DNA of 64,000 nucleotides from the NCBI GenBank assembly GCA_045804265.1, contig JBJMNK010000116.1, forward strand, positions 1 to 64,000, given 5' to 3'. The notes below the pieces were generated by a model that did no database searches, was not told the DNA's origin, and was given only the letters and a program-made list of their open reading frames with translations. This document shows positions 23,332 through 32,360 of this stretch, in pieces. This DNA is from JABFXC01 sp045804265. GTDB lineage: Bacteria; Gemmatimonadota; Gemmatimonadetes; Gemmatimonadales; Gemmatimonadaceae. The translations under genes and the position numbers were made by a program. Position 1 is the first letter of the stretch. Each line of letters starts with the position of its first letter.

Positions 23332-24582
23332 CTACTCGTAGCGGAGTGCCTCGACCGGGTCCAATCTCGCTGCCCGTGCCGCCGGGAGCAGCCCGAAGAC
23401 GATGCCGGCGAAGGCGCTGCCGAAGAGGGCGGCCGCGATGGCGGCGGGTGGAGCGGCGGCGTTGATCGGCGTCGTCGAGCGAATGAGGTATGTGAGCCCG
23501 CCACCGACGACGAGACCGACAATCGCGCCGATGGTGGTGAGCGTCGCGGCCTCGACGAGGAACTGCCAGAGGATCGTCCCCTTCGTGGCGCCTAACGCCT
23601 TCCGGACGCCGATCTCGCGCGTCCGCTCGGTGACCGAGATCATCATGATCGCGACCACGCCGACACCGCCGACGCAGAGGCCGATCGCGGAGAGGGTGAT
23701 CATGACGATGAAGAAGACGCCGACGATCTTGTTGTACAGCTCCATGATCTTCTCGGGCGTCGACGTGAAGAAGTCGTTCTGCTGGGCGGGGCGGAGGTGA
23801 CGGGTCGTGCGCAGGGCGGCGATCGTCTCGTCCATCGCGGCGTCGCGAGCGACCCCTTCGCGCGGCGTCACGGTGAGGTCCATCCAGTCGTCGTCGACGT
23901 TCATGTGACGGACGGCCGTCAGGTAGGGCATCACCAGCTTCCCCTTCGAGCCGGAGTCGAAGGCATTGGCGAGCGGCTCGTAGACGCCGATCACCAGGAA
24001 CGCCTTGCCGCGCAGGCGGATCGTCTTGCCGATGGCGTCGCCACCGGCGAACAACCGGTCGGCGACCTTCTGGTTGATCAGCACGACGTTGGCCGCGTTG
24101 TCGTCCTCCTGCTGGGTGAAGTCGCGGCCGGCAATGATGTCGCCGCCGTTCACCTCGATCCAGCCGGTGGTGTAGGCGGCAAGGTCGACACCCGGGAGGT
24201 CGCGGTCACCGTAGCGCGCGGAGCTCGAGGACCCGATGTGCGCGACGACCGCCTTGATGCTCGGCAGCTGCGCGATGTCCTTCCCCTGATCGAGCGTGAG
24301 CGGCGCATTGTGCCGCCAGGGGCAGCTGTCGGCGCTTCCGTTGCAGCTGTTGATCTCCGGCGGCCAGCGAGTGAGGAAGAAGGTCGTCGGGCCCGCGGCA
24401 GCGATGCTCTGTCGGACCCCTTCGTTGATCCCGTGCACCGCCGCCGACATGACGGTGACGACGAAGACGCCGACCGCGATGCCGAGGATGGTGAGGCCGG
24501 CGCGGACCTTGTTCGAGCGGATCGCGTCGATCGCGATACGGACGCCCTCGAGCAGCGAGTAGACCCTGGTGCCGATGGACAT
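23332..24582 (-). CDS. ABC transporter permease (MacB/FtsX type)
   Basis: A 416-residue permease with the MacB layout: an N-terminal helix (VRAGLTILGIAVGVFVVTVMSA), a periplasmic domain of about 230 residues, and three C-terminal helices in the FtsX domain, with TERTREIGVRKALGATKGTILWQFLVEA. It ends LDPVEALRYE, the typical C-terminus. Such permeases act in lipoprotein or peptide export and mechanotransmission and need a MacB-type ATPase, which is not encoded nearby. It is 3 bp after the paralogous permease gene, so both are cotranscribed and may form a heterodimer. Confidence 0.9.
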   Translation of the reverse strand: MSIGTRVYSLLEGVRIAIDAIRSNKVRAGLTILGIAVGVFVVTVMSAAVHGINEGVRQSIAAAGPTTFFLTRWPPEINSCNGSADSCPWRHNAPLTLDQGKDIAQLPSIKAVVAHIGSSSSARYGDRDLPGVDLAAYTTGWIEVNGGDIIAGRDFTQQEDDNAANVVLINQKVADRLFAGGDAIGKTIRLRGKAFLVIGVYEPLANAFDSGSKGKLVMPYLTAVRHMNVDDDWMDLTVTPREGVARDAAMDETIAALRTTRHLRPAQQNDFFTSTPEKIMELYNKIVGVFFIVMITLSAIGLCVGGVGVVAIMMISVTERTREIGVRKALGATKGTILWQFLVEAATLTTIGAIVGLVVGGGLTYLIRSTTPINAAAPPAAIAAALFGSAFAGIVFGLLPAARAARLDPVEALRYE

Positions 24583-24585
24583 TGG

Positions 24586-25827
24586 CTACTCCGACCGCAT
24601 CGCGGCGATGGGGTCGAGCCGCGACGCACGGCTCGCCGGATATGCGCCGGCGGTGATGCCGACACCGGCGCCGATGACGACGCCGAGCGCGATGGACCAC
24701 GGCGCGACGGCGGCAGGGAGCGGGGAGACGGCGGCGATCAGCTGCGAGAGGCCGATGCCTAACGCGATGCCGAGGATCGCCCCGACGACGCTCAGCGCCG
24801 CCGACTCGGCGAGGAACTGGCGCAGGATGTCGCGGTTGCGCGCGCCCAACGACTTGCGGATCCCGATCTCGCGCGTGCGCTCGGCGACGGCGACGAGCAT
24901 GATGTTCATGATGACGATGGACCCGACGATCAGGCCGATCGCGGGGAGCGCGATCCCGGCGAGCACGAGATACTGCTTGATCTTGAGCCACCCGGAGAGC
25001 GCACTCTCGGAGCTCTCGAAGGAGAAGTTGTCCGGCTGCGCGGGGCGGAGGTGGCGGCGCCGGCGCATCGTCTCCCGCACCATCTCCTGGAGCGGCTTGA
25101 GCTTCGACGGGTCCGGCGCCTGCACGACGACACCGTAGAGGTTCTGCCTGACGTTGGTGATCCGTCCCATGTACGAGTGGAAGGGCGCGATCACCTGGCG
25201 GTCGAGCGAGAGGCCGAAGACGGTGCCCTGTTTCTCGAGCACGCCGATCACGGTGAAGGGAAACTTGTTGACCTTGAGCTCGCGGCCGATCGGGTCGAGG
25301 TTCGGGAAATAATGCTCGGCGATCTCGGTCCCGATGACGACCACCGACGACCCGAGCTGGTCGTCCTGGTCGGTGAAGAGCCGCCCCTCAGTGACTGCGA
25401 GGTTCTTGATCCGGAAGAAATCGGGGGTCACCGCCTGGGCGAGTATCTGCGGACCGCCGGGGGTGAAGTGCGAGCTGCCGTCGCCCCAGGTAATCCCGTG
25501 CATCGCCCAGCCCGCGCCACTCGGCAGCGCCTCGCGGACGGCGAGCGCGTCGTCCACCGAGATCTTGGGACGCCTGAGCCACATCTTCCACGTCTCTTCC
25601 GTCTCGTCGGTGTTGATGTCCGGGAAGCGGCGCAGGTTGAAAGTGTTGACGCCGAGGAATTTCCCGGCGAAGTCCTCCTCGACGTAGCGGCTCATCCCCT
25701 GCACGATCGACACGACCGCGATCAGGAACATCACGCTGATGGTGACGCCAATCAGCGTGAAGAAGCTCTTCAGCTTCTGGACGCGAAGCTGCTGAAGGGC
25801 GAGACGAACGGCTTCGAAGACTGGCAT
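24586..25827 (-). CDS. ABC transporter permease (MacB/FtsX type), paralog
   Basis: A 413-residue permease paralogous to the next gene. N-terminal helix VQKLKSFFTLIGVTISVMFLIAVVSIVQG, a large periplasmic domain with LFTDQDDQLGSSVVVIG, and a C-terminal FtsX domain with AERTREIGIRKSLGARNRDILRQFLAE, ending LDPIAAMRSE. All expected membrane segments are present. It is the first gene of the pair. The absence of an adjacent ATPase or membrane-fusion protein is unusual for MacAB-type systems; the ATPase must be elsewhere or shared. Confidence 0.9.
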   Translation of the reverse strand: MPVFEAVRLALQQLRVQKLKSFFTLIGVTISVMFLIAVVSIVQGMSRYVEEDFAGKFLGVNTFNLRRFPDINTDETEETWKMWLRRPKISVDDALAVREALPSGAGWAMHGITWGDGSSHFTPGGPQILAQAVTPDFFRIKNLAVTEGRLFTDQDDQLGSSVVVIGTEIAEHYFPNLDPIGRELKVNKFPFTVIGVLEKQGTVFGLSLDRQVIAPFHSYMGRITNVRQNLYGVVVQAPDPSKLKPLQEMVRETMRRRRHLRPAQPDNFSFESSESALSGWLKIKQYLVLAGIALPAIGLIVGSIVIMNIMLVAVAERTREIGIRKSLGARNRDILRQFLAESAALSVVGAILGIALGIGLSQLIAAVSPLPAAVAPWSIALGVVIGAGVGITAGAYPASRASRLDPIAAMRSE

Positions 25828-25908
25828 GACGTTGTACCGGCGGGGGGATTCCGGGCTTTACGCGGGGAGGGCTGAGTTGGTGTCAGCGATCGCGATGCAT
25901 GGTGATTC

Positions 25909-26129
25909 TGAACTGCGGAGATGGGGCCCTACGAAACCGCGGCGCCATGGATCGGGAGAAAGCCCGGTAGGCGACAGGGCGCGGAGCGCGGATAAGAAAT
26001 CGCAATGCGCCGTGGTCCTCGTTCCGCCGGCAAGCCGGTTTCACCTCCCCTGGCCCCGCGCCGTGTCAGCTATCCGGCTTTCTCCCGATCCGCCCTCCGC
26101 GTTTTCGTAGGGCCCCTGTCCGCAGTTTC
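25909..26129. repeat. Long inverted-repeat element, family 2, copy 1
   Basis: About 75-bp imperfect arms (25909-25990 and 26050-26129) both carry the GGGGCCCTACGAAA end, an internal GGATCGGGAGAAAGCC block and a GGCGCGG block, in opposite orientation around a roughly 60-bp centre. The right arm is closely similar to the right arm of the element at 57903-58119. It fills the whole gap between the permease and MoaD-like genes; no ORF of its own is seen. Confidence 0.8.
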
Positions 26130-26150
26130 GAGTTCGCCCTGCATCGACAC

Positions 26151-26432
26151 TCAGCCACCGCTGACGGCGGGGACAATTGTTATCGTCGCTCCCTCGTCGA
26201 GCTTTGTCCCGAGTCCGTCAAGAAACTTGATGCTCTCGTCGCCGACGAAGACGTTGACGTGGCGACGGAGCTCGCCCTGCTCGGTGAGGACGCGATCGGT
26301 GAGGGCAGGGAGTCTCGCGGCCACGGCCGCGAGGGCGTCGGCCACGGTTGCACACCGCTCGCTGACCACCAGGGTGCCGACGCCCCTGCTATAGGGCGTC
26401 AGCGCGTTAGGCACGATCACCGAGATTGCCAT
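26151..26432 (-). CDS. MoaD/ThiS-family sulfur carrier protein
   Basis: A 93-residue beta-grasp protein ending in the diagnostic VSGG tail, the Gly-Gly that is adenylated and thiocarboxylated. VADALAAVAARLPALTD and LRRHVNVFVGDESI match MoaD-like proteins. No MoaE, ThiG or activating E1-like enzyme is in the window. It lies 22 bp after the BNR-repeat gene and is the last gene of that operon, so it may be a dedicated carrier for another sulfur transfer rather than for molybdopterin. That role is inferred. Confidence 0.85.
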   Translation of the reverse strand: MAISVIVPNALTPYSRGVGTLVVSERCATVADALAAVAARLPALTDRVLTEQGELRRHVNVFVGDESIKFLDGLGTKLDEGATITIVPAVSGG

Positions 26433-26454
26433 GTCGCTCGTCGTCGCGGGTCGG

Positions 26455-27585
26455 TCAGGCAGTGCCGACGACGGCGGCCTTCACGCAGCAGACCGGTGGC
26501 AGCGCATCGGCCAGCTCCATCCAGCTTTCACCGGCGTCGTTCGAGCCGAAGACCTTGCCGCTGCGCGTGCCGAAGTAGACACCAGCCGGGTCGTGGCTGT
26601 CGGCGGTGAGCCCGTCGCGAAGGACGTTCTCGTAGGCCTGCTCCTGCGGGAGCCCGTTCGCGAGGGGCTGCCATGACTTGCCGGCGTCGCGCGTGCGATA
26701 GACGCGGAGCTTCCCATCGGGGACGACGCGGAACTCGTCGGACTTGATCGGGACGATGTAGACGGTGTCGGGATCGTGCGGGTGCATCTGCATCGCGAAG
26801 CCGAAGTCCGACGGGACGCCGTTGGCGATGTCCTGCCATGTGTCGCCCCAATCGTCGCTCCGGTACAAGCCCCAGTGGTTCTGGAGGAAGAGGCGTTCGG
26901 GGCGCGAGGGATGGTTCACCACCTTGTGCACGCACTGCCCGAACTCGGGATACTTGTTGGGGAGGAAGACGGCGCGGACGCCGTTGTTGCGCGGACGCCA
27001 GCTCTTGCCGCCATCGTCGGTGCGATAGAAGCCGGCGGTCGAGATGGCGATCGCCATCCGCTGCTTGTCCTTTGGGTCCGAGACGATCGTATGGAGACAG
27101 AGCCCGCCCCCACCGGGCATCCAGTACTGCCGATGCTCGTGCTTGAGCAGTCCGTCCACCGGCGCCCAGCTCTCGCCGGCGTCGCGCGACTCGAAGAGTG
27201 CGGCCGGTTCGACGCCGCACCAGACGACGTCCGGCTCGTCGGCGCGCCCGGGGGTGATCTGCCATACCTGAGCGAGCGAGAGCCCCGAGTCCTCGGGGAA
27301 GCGCACTGCCTGACGTTCGGGGCCGGTCCACGTCCGTCCGAAATCGTCGCTGAGGCGGATCGTGCTCCCCCAGTGATTGCTGTGCGCACCGACCAGCGTT
27401 CGCGTGCGCCCGCCGCGCTGATCGTACGCGATCGAGTAGATCGCCTCACCGGGAAAATGCGGCCCGTCCACCTTCCACTTCTTCCGCGACTTGTCGGCGG
27501 AGAGGATGAATGCGCCCTTCATCGTCCCGACGAGAAGTAGCACGTCGCCGTCGCGTGGACTGGTCGAAGCAGTGGCTGTGGTCAT
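26455..27585 (-). CDS. BNR/WD40-like repeat protein (exo-sialidase/sortilin-like propeller)
   Basis: A 376-residue beta-propeller with many Asp-box (BNR) repeats: LSDDFGRTWTGP, ESRDAGESWAPV, RTDDGGKSWRPR, RSDDWGDTWQDI, RTRDAGKSWQPL and GSNDAGESWMEL. No signal peptide is seen at the chosen start (MTTATAS, 2 bp after the previous stop), so it is probably cytoplasmic. Catalytic residues of true sialidases (Arg triad, Tyr/Glu pair) are not recognisable, so enzymatic function is doubtful. The frame is open another 66 codons upstream inside the neighbouring gene; that extension was rejected. It is sandwiched between a lipoprotein and a MoaD-like gene. Confidence 0.82.
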   Translation of the reverse strand: MTTATASTSPRDGDVLLLVGTMKGAFILSADKSRKKWKVDGPHFPGEAIYSIAYDQRGGRTRTLVGAHSNHWGSTIRLSDDFGRTWTGPERQAVRFPEDSGLSLAQVWQITPGRADEPDVVWCGVEPAALFESRDAGESWAPVDGLLKHEHRQYWMPGGGGLCLHTIVSDPKDKQRMAIAISTAGFYRTDDGGKSWRPRNNGVRAVFLPNKYPEFGQCVHKVVNHPSRPERLFLQNHWGLYRSDDWGDTWQDIANGVPSDFGFAMQMHPHDPDTVYIVPIKSDEFRVVPDGKLRVYRTRDAGKSWQPLANGLPQEQAYENVLRDGLTADSHDPAGVYFGTRSGKVFGSNDAGESWMELADALPPVCCVKAAVVGTA

Positions 27586-27587
27586 CG

Positions 27588-28091
27588 TCAGGGTTGGTTG
27601 AAGCGGACCGAGCGCAGCACGGTGAGCAGTGCGCGTTGCCCGTTGGGAGTGTTGGCGGCGCCGCCCATCCAGAGATGCGTGCCCGCGCCGACGTCGCGCC
27701 ACGCCGCGGCCGCGCCGAACGCAAGCCGATCCGGCCAGGTGAGCATCACGACCGCGGGACGACCACCGATCGATCCCGGACATTCGAGGTGCATGTCCGT
27801 CGCGTCGGCGGTCGATCGCAGGTCATCGGCGGAATTTCCATAGTCGATGCTCAGCGTCAGCCCCTCGGCTTCGAAGCCGCGCACGTGCGATCGCACCTGC
27901 TCGACCTTGTTCTCACGAAAGCCGGGCGGAAGGAGGAACGAGAATCCGTTCTCGTCAGCGACCCGGCTCCAGCCGCTGGTGTCGGCGGACGCCGTCAGGC
28001 AGTTGAGCTGGGAGCTCGTCCCGCTGGACAGCGGGACGCAGGCGACGCTGCCTAACGCGAGGATGAGCGAAAGCTGGCGGACGGACGGCAT
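27588..28091 (-). CDS. Putative lipoprotein, function unknown
   Basis: A 167-residue protein with a lipoprotein signal (LILALGSVACVPL). The mature part contains GFSFLLPPGFRENKVEQVRSHVRGF and ends LLTVLRSVRFNQP, a pattern seen in small exported PsbP-like proteins, but I cannot name the family. Two further cysteines (NCLTAS and LECPGS) could pair. The start at 28091 puts the signal at the N-terminus; the frame stays open to 28172. It is 2 bp before the BNR-repeat gene, so the two are cotranscribed. Confidence 0.65.
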   Translation of the reverse strand: MPSVRQLSLILALGSVACVPLSSGTSSQLNCLTASADTSGWSRVADENGFSFLLPPGFRENKVEQVRSHVRGFEAEGLTLSIDYGNSADDLRSTADATDMHLECPGSIGGRPAVVMLTWPDRLAFGAAAAWRDVGAGTHLWMGGAANTPNGQRALLTVLRSVRFNQP

Positions 28092-28193
28092 GCGGCTGGA
28101 ATCGGAGGCGTGAATCATCGGCGATCGCCGGAAGACGAACATGCACACCACGCGAACCGGTCGCCAGAGCACCCACCGCCCCGGCGGCGCGAA

Positions 28194-28847
28194 TCACGGC
28201 TTCAGCTCATCGATGTCGGGGCGGCGATGCGTGCCGCTTTCGCGCAGCTCGAAGGCGGGAAGCATCAGCTCCCAGCGAATCGCCGCGAGCCGGAGGAGCG
28301 CGACGAGTGCCATCCCCGACAGGACCGCGGGGCGCTGCGCGACGCCGGCTCGAACCAAGCCGACGTAGACGCTGGTGCCGGCGATCGCAGCGGTCGCGTA
28401 CAGGCTGCCCCGCTGCAGCACCATCGGGATCTGCGCGGTGAGGACGTCGCGAATCACGCCGCCCGCGGCGCCGGTGACGGTGCCGAGCAGCACACAGGCG
28501 ACGGCAGGCATCCCGGCACGCTCGGCGATCTGCGCACCGGCGACGCTGAACAACGCCAGGCCTAACGCGTCGGCGATGTCCAGCGTCTGCCAGGGGACGC
28601 GCGCCCAGCGGGTGTAGAGCAGCGTCACCACCGCGGCACTGACGATCACGAGGAGGTACGACGGGTCGGCAAGCCAGAAGATCGGCCGCCGGTCGAGCAG
28701 CAGGTCGCGGATCGTCCCACCACCGATCGCGGTCACCGCCGCGAGCACGACGACACCGATGAGGTCGAGCCGGCGTCGTCCGGCCGCGAGCGCGCCGCTG
28801 ATCGCGAAGACCGCGACGCCGATCAGGTCGAGCAGGTGCAGCATCAC
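28194..28847 (-). CDS. TRIC-type cation channel family protein (UPF0126)
   Basis: A 217-residue protein with seven predicted membrane helices arranged as two similar halves. Each half has the family's glycine-rich kink motif: AISGALAAGRRRLDLIGV...TAIGGGTIRDLL and GTVTGAAGGVIRDVLT. Prokaryotic TRIC proteins form trimeric K+-permeable channels. Length and motifs are standard. It lies 3 bp after the M61 peptidase gene and is probably cotranscribed. Either of the two leading ATG codons can be used. Confidence 0.9.
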   Translation of the reverse strand: MMLHLLDLIGVAVFAISGALAAGRRRLDLIGVVVLAAVTAIGGGTIRDLLLDRRPIFWLADPSYLLVIVSAAVVTLLYTRWARVPWQTLDIADALGLALFSVAGAQIAERAGMPAVACVLLGTVTGAAGGVIRDVLTAQIPMVLQRGSLYATAAIAGTSVYVGLVRAGVAQRPAVLSGMALVALLRLAAIRWELMLPAFELRESGTHRRPDIDELKP

Positions 28848-28850
28848 GCG

Positions 28851-30713
28851 TTATGGTGTGACGCGCGATCGGAGCCACTCGCTGCGGCGTGTTCGCATTG
28901 CGTCGGTGAGCGGCAACCCGGCCTTCTCGTACGTCATCACGGTGATCGCCGGCGACTCGGCCAGCGTTACCGGCACCGTGTGGCGCTCGCCGCGCTGCTC
29001 GACGTCCACCATGATGACGTCGCCCGGCTTGTGACGGTTGACGATCGCCGACAAAGCCGCAATGCTCGCTGTCCCCTCGCCGTCGATCGCATAGATCAGG
29101 TCTCCGCTGGCGATGCCCGCTGCCCACGCTCCGCCGTCTTCGCCTGTCCAGTTGACGGAGACACGTGTCGTGTCATCGTCCATCGACGCTCCGAAGAACG
29201 GATGACCGGCGCCGGTGTGCTGCACGCTCACGCCGACCGTCGCGAGGAGCCGCTGGTAATCGGGTGCGTCCTTCCCCTCGATGTAGCGGCGGAAGAAGTC
29301 GTTCGCGAATTCGTTGTCATGGGTGACGTCACCGAGGACACGGCGGAGGTCGGCCAGCGTGTAGGGACGCGACGGCGCGAGCGCCTTGCTTTGATACTGG
29401 CCATACGCGCGCCACATCGCGCGCATGTAGTCCTCGAGCGTGAGCCTGTAGCGATCGCGGAGCGTGAGGTCGAGCGCGAGCCCGAGCGCGGAGCCATAGG
29501 TGTAGTACGAGATGAAGGTGTTGGCGCCATTGGTCGGATCGATCGAGACCGCCGCGTCGACGAACGGAGCCTGCATGCTCATCTCGACCGCGGAGAAGTG
29601 CTTGCGACCGGGGGCAGTGAGCACCGTGTTCACGGCGGCGGTGAGCCCGGCGACATAGTCGTCGTCGTTGTAGTAGCCGGCGCGGCGCACGAAGAGCCGG
29701 TCGAAGTAGCTGGTGAATCCTTCGGCGAACCAGAGCTCGCCCGACATGTTCTCACGCTCGAAGTCGAAGGGCTCGAGTGCGCGCGGGCGCAGCCGCTTGA
29801 CGTTCCACGAATGAAAGAACTCGTGCGAGAGCGTGTTGAGGTTCGCTCGCCGCTGCGCGGCGTCGGCGAGCGAGCGGCGACTCGTGATGACCGTCGAGTT
29901 GCGATGCTCCATACCGTCGCCATCCGCCCACGGCAGGTAGTCGGCAAGAAAGGTGTACGTGCCGAAGTCATAGCCGGCCGGCGTGCCCCACGCCGCGACT
30001 TCCTCGGCGACTACCTTCTTCGCCATCGCGGCGAAGGTATCCGCCTGGGCTTCAGTCCCGAGGTGGTGGAGCGCGAGCCGCCACGTCGAGCGCTTCCCAG
30101 CGGTCGAGTCGGTCCAGCTGCGGAAGGTCAGCGGTCCCACTTCGACCGGAGAGTCCATGAACCATTCCAGGTTCGGCGCGGTGAACGTGCTGGAATCGGC
30201 GGTGGGCACGAGCTGCGTGGCGATACGCCAGCCGGCGCGCGGATGCAGCGTCAGGCGGAACGGCGCGGCGTCCATCCCGCGCGCCCACATGAAGAGCGCG
30301 GGCATGTTGATGTGCGCGTGCGTGCGATCGACGCCGAGGTACGTGCCGTCGGTGAGATCGCCAAAGACCGTGTAGCTGACGCGGACGACGCCGTCGCCGC
30401 GCGCCACGTCCCACCCGTGCGGATCAGGGCGCGTGATCGCGAGCGACCGGCCGTGTCCGTCCACCGCGCTCACGTCGTAAACGTTCTTGGCGAACGAATG
30501 GAGTGCGTAGCGTCCCGGCGACGAGCGACTCATCCGCAGGTGGAGCAGCTGGCCGGCCGGGATGCCCCGGTAGGTCGCGGTCACTCGCGCCTCGTGAACC
30601 TCGGCGCGCGGGAACGACACGTCGTACTCGGTGCGCGACTGCTGCGCGACGAGAGGAGTGGCGAGTGCCGCTGATGCGGCAAGAACGACGAGCGACGCGG
30701 ATGCGAAGTTCAC
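28851..30713 (-). CDS. M61-family peptidase with PDZ domain
   Basis: A 620-residue exported metallopeptidase. The GTG at 30713 is chosen because it overlaps the upstream stop (GTGA) and directly begins a good signal peptide (NFASASLVVLAASAALATPLVAQ); an ATG at 30749 is the alternative. The zinc site is HEFFHSWNVKRLRP at 297-301 with the third ligand in WFAEGFTSY. A PDZ domain follows near residue 510 (GGAWAAGIASGDLIYAIDG). M61 enzymes are glycyl aminopeptidases or broad-specificity peptidases in the periplasm. It is coupled to the FAD monooxygenase upstream and to the TRIC gene downstream. Confidence 0.9.
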   Translation of the reverse strand: MNFASASLVVLAASAALATPLVAQQSRTEYDVSFPRAEVHEARVTATYRGIPAGQLLHLRMSRSSPGRYALHSFAKNVYDVSAVDGHGRSLAITRPDPHGWDVARGDGVVRVSYTVFGDLTDGTYLGVDRTHAHINMPALFMWARGMDAAPFRLTLHPRAGWRIATQLVPTADSSTFTAPNLEWFMDSPVEVGPLTFRSWTDSTAGKRSTWRLALHHLGTEAQADTFAAMAKKVVAEEVAAWGTPAGYDFGTYTFLADYLPWADGDGMEHRNSTVITSRRSLADAAQRRANLNTLSHEFFHSWNVKRLRPRALEPFDFERENMSGELWFAEGFTSYFDRLFVRRAGYYNDDDYVAGLTAAVNTVLTAPGRKHFSAVEMSMQAPFVDAAVSIDPTNGANTFISYYTYGSALGLALDLTLRDRYRLTLEDYMRAMWRAYGQYQSKALAPSRPYTLADLRRVLGDVTHDNEFANDFFRRYIEGKDAPDYQRLLATVGVSVQHTGAGHPFFGASMDDDTTRVSVNWTGEDGGAWAAGIASGDLIYAIDGEGTASIAALSAIVNRHKPGDVIMVDVEQRGERHTVPVTLAESPAITVMTYEKAGLPLTDAMRTRRSEWLRSRVTP

Positions 30714-32236
30714 GACGGGCGGGACGAAGGTGAAGGCGCGAGCTGCCATCGGGCGGCGTAGCGGCGAAGCGCGGCGAGATCGGCGGTCTCGTCGGCGAAC
30801 CCGACATAGCCGTCCGGCCGAATGAGGTACAGCGCACTGCGCGCCAGCCCGGCTGCCTCGGCGGCTGGCGACCAGGGAAAGACGTGCAGCGTGAGGCCTA
30901 ACGCCGCGCACGTCGCCGGCGCATCGGGCGGCGGGTCGCCGTAAACGTGGAGCTGCCAGGCGAGGGCGGTCAGCGCCGCGAAGTTGTCATGGGCCGATCC
31001 CCGCACCCAGGGCAGCCGGTCGCCGGCGTGCACGCGCCCGGCCCTGCCGGTGCTGAGGGGGCTGCTTCGATACTGGATCACGAGCTGCGACACGGTGCGG
31101 AACATGAACCGCCGGATAGCGGCCACGCGGGCGAGTACCGGCACGACTCGCGGGACGATCCTCGTGCGGACGAAGGCGGCGAGCTTTCCCTGCGCCGTCG
31201 CGAGGGTGAACAGCCGGTCCGTCGTCGCGACGAGTCGCTGGGCGAAGGCGATCCGCTCCGGCTCGTAGCTGTCGAGCAGCTGTCCGGATCCTCGCCCCTG
31301 GATCACGGCGGCGAGCTTCCACGAGAGATTGATCGCGTCGGAGATGCCGGTGTTCATCCCCTGACCGCCGACCGGGCTATGGATGTGCGCTGCATCGCCG
31401 AGGAGGAAGGCGCGACGTTCGCGGAAACGCGACGCGACGCGGTGATGCACGTGATAGGTCGAGAACCAGTTGACCTTCGACACGGTAACACCGACCTGCT
31501 GCAGCACGACGTGGCTCACCTCGTCGAACGTCACGTCGCGTTGATCGGCCCCACCACGATCGCGGGCGACACCGATCAGCCGAGTACGCCCGGGGCCCTT
31601 TATCGGGAAGACGATGAGGAAGTCGGCAGTGTCGAGCGCGACATGCACCTCCCCGTTGGTCGTCGGGCCCGTGCCCTGCACATCGGCGACGTAGAAGTAC
31701 TGCGAGTACGTGCCGCCAGTGAAGTCGATGCCGATCGACCGGCGCACGGCGGAGCGCGCGCCGTCGCAGCCGGCAACGTAGAGCGCGTCGCACCGCTCGG
31801 TGCTGCCGTCCCCCTGGAGGAGCATCGCGTGGACACCGCTCTCATCCTGCGTGAGCGAGGTGAGTGTCGTCGAGCGCTCGACGACCACGCCGAGCCGGGA
31901 GAGCTCGGCGATCAGCAGTCGCTCATGCTCGTCCTGCGGGAAGATGAGGACGAACGGGAAGGGTGTCATCCCCTCGCCGGTCGGCGCGAGCGGGACGACC
32001 GCGGCACGCCGGCCGGCGATCCAGAGGTTGAGCGCTTCGCCCTTGAACCCTCGAGCGATGACGGCGCTCGCGATGCCGAGCTGGTCGTACATCTCGAGGA
32101 CGCGCGCCTGAACGGCGAGGGCGCGCGAGGTCGTCGAGGGCTCCGCGGCGCGGTCGATGATCCGCACGCGCACGTCGAGGCGGGTGAGCCAGATGGCGAG
32201 CGCAAGCCCGGTCGGGCCGGCGCCGACGATGAGCAC
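30710..32236 (-). CDS. FAD-dependent aromatic monooxygenase (PheA/TfdB-like)
   Basis: A flavoprotein hydroxylase of about 508 residues. The Rossmann motif VLIVGAGPTGLALAIWL is at the N-terminus, the DG motif YVAGCDGARSAVRR in the middle, and GDAAHIHSPVGGQGMNTG (FAD ribityl binding) after that. The C-terminal thioredoxin-like domain (ALYLIRPDGYVGFAD) is present, as in phenol hydroxylase-type enzymes. It should hydroxylate an aromatic substrate with NAD(P)H and O2. The start is uncertain: the frame is open to a GTG at 32398 within the divergent gene, and no ATG precedes the Rossmann motif. I chose the GTG of VLIVGAG; a CTG at 32263 is possible. Confidence 0.85.
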   Translation of the reverse strand: MLIVGAGPTGLALAIWLTRLDVRVRIIDRAAEPSTTSRALAVQARVLEMYDQLGIASAVIARGFKGEALNLWIAGRRAAVVPLAPTGEGMTPFPFVLIFPQDEHERLLIAELSRLGVVVERSTTLTSLTQDESGVHAMLLQGDGSTERCDALYVAGCDGARSAVRRSIGIDFTGGTYSQYFYVADVQGTGPTTNGEVHVALDTADFLIVFPIKGPGRTRLIGVARDRGGADQRDVTFDEVSHVVLQQVGVTVSKVNWFSTYHVHHRVASRFRERRAFLLGDAAHIHSPVGGQGMNTGISDAINLSWKLAAVIQGRGSGQLLDSYEPERIAFAQRLVATTDRLFTLATAQGKLAAFVRTRIVPRVVPVLARVAAIRRFMFRTVSQLVIQYRSSPLSTGRAGRVHAGDRLPWVRGSAHDNFAALTALAWQLHVYGDPPPDAPATCAALGLTLHVFPWSPAAEAAGLARSALYLIRPDGYVGFADETADLAALRRYAARWQLAPSPSSRPS

Positions 32237-32360
32237 CTGGGGCGCGGCGGGAGCGTTAGGCAGGGCGGGTCTCGTGTGACGAACGGAGGAGGGCGGGGCG
32301 CCCCTAATTCTTACTGTTTCCTGGCTTGCGCGATACCCCTGTTTTCGCGTACGTGACGGA

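Noticed and set aside
25909..26129. Family 2 palindrome as an insertion sequence
   Set aside because: Only about 220 bp and no transposase ORF. At most a non-autonomous element.
26455..27585. BNR protein as a true sialidase
   Set aside because: Asp boxes are clear, but no signal peptide and no recognisable catalytic Arg triad or Tyr/Glu pair.
28836..30674. 612-codon plus-strand frame
   Set aside because: Complement of the M61 peptidase gene, which has a signal peptide, zinc site and PDZ domain; the plus frame has none.
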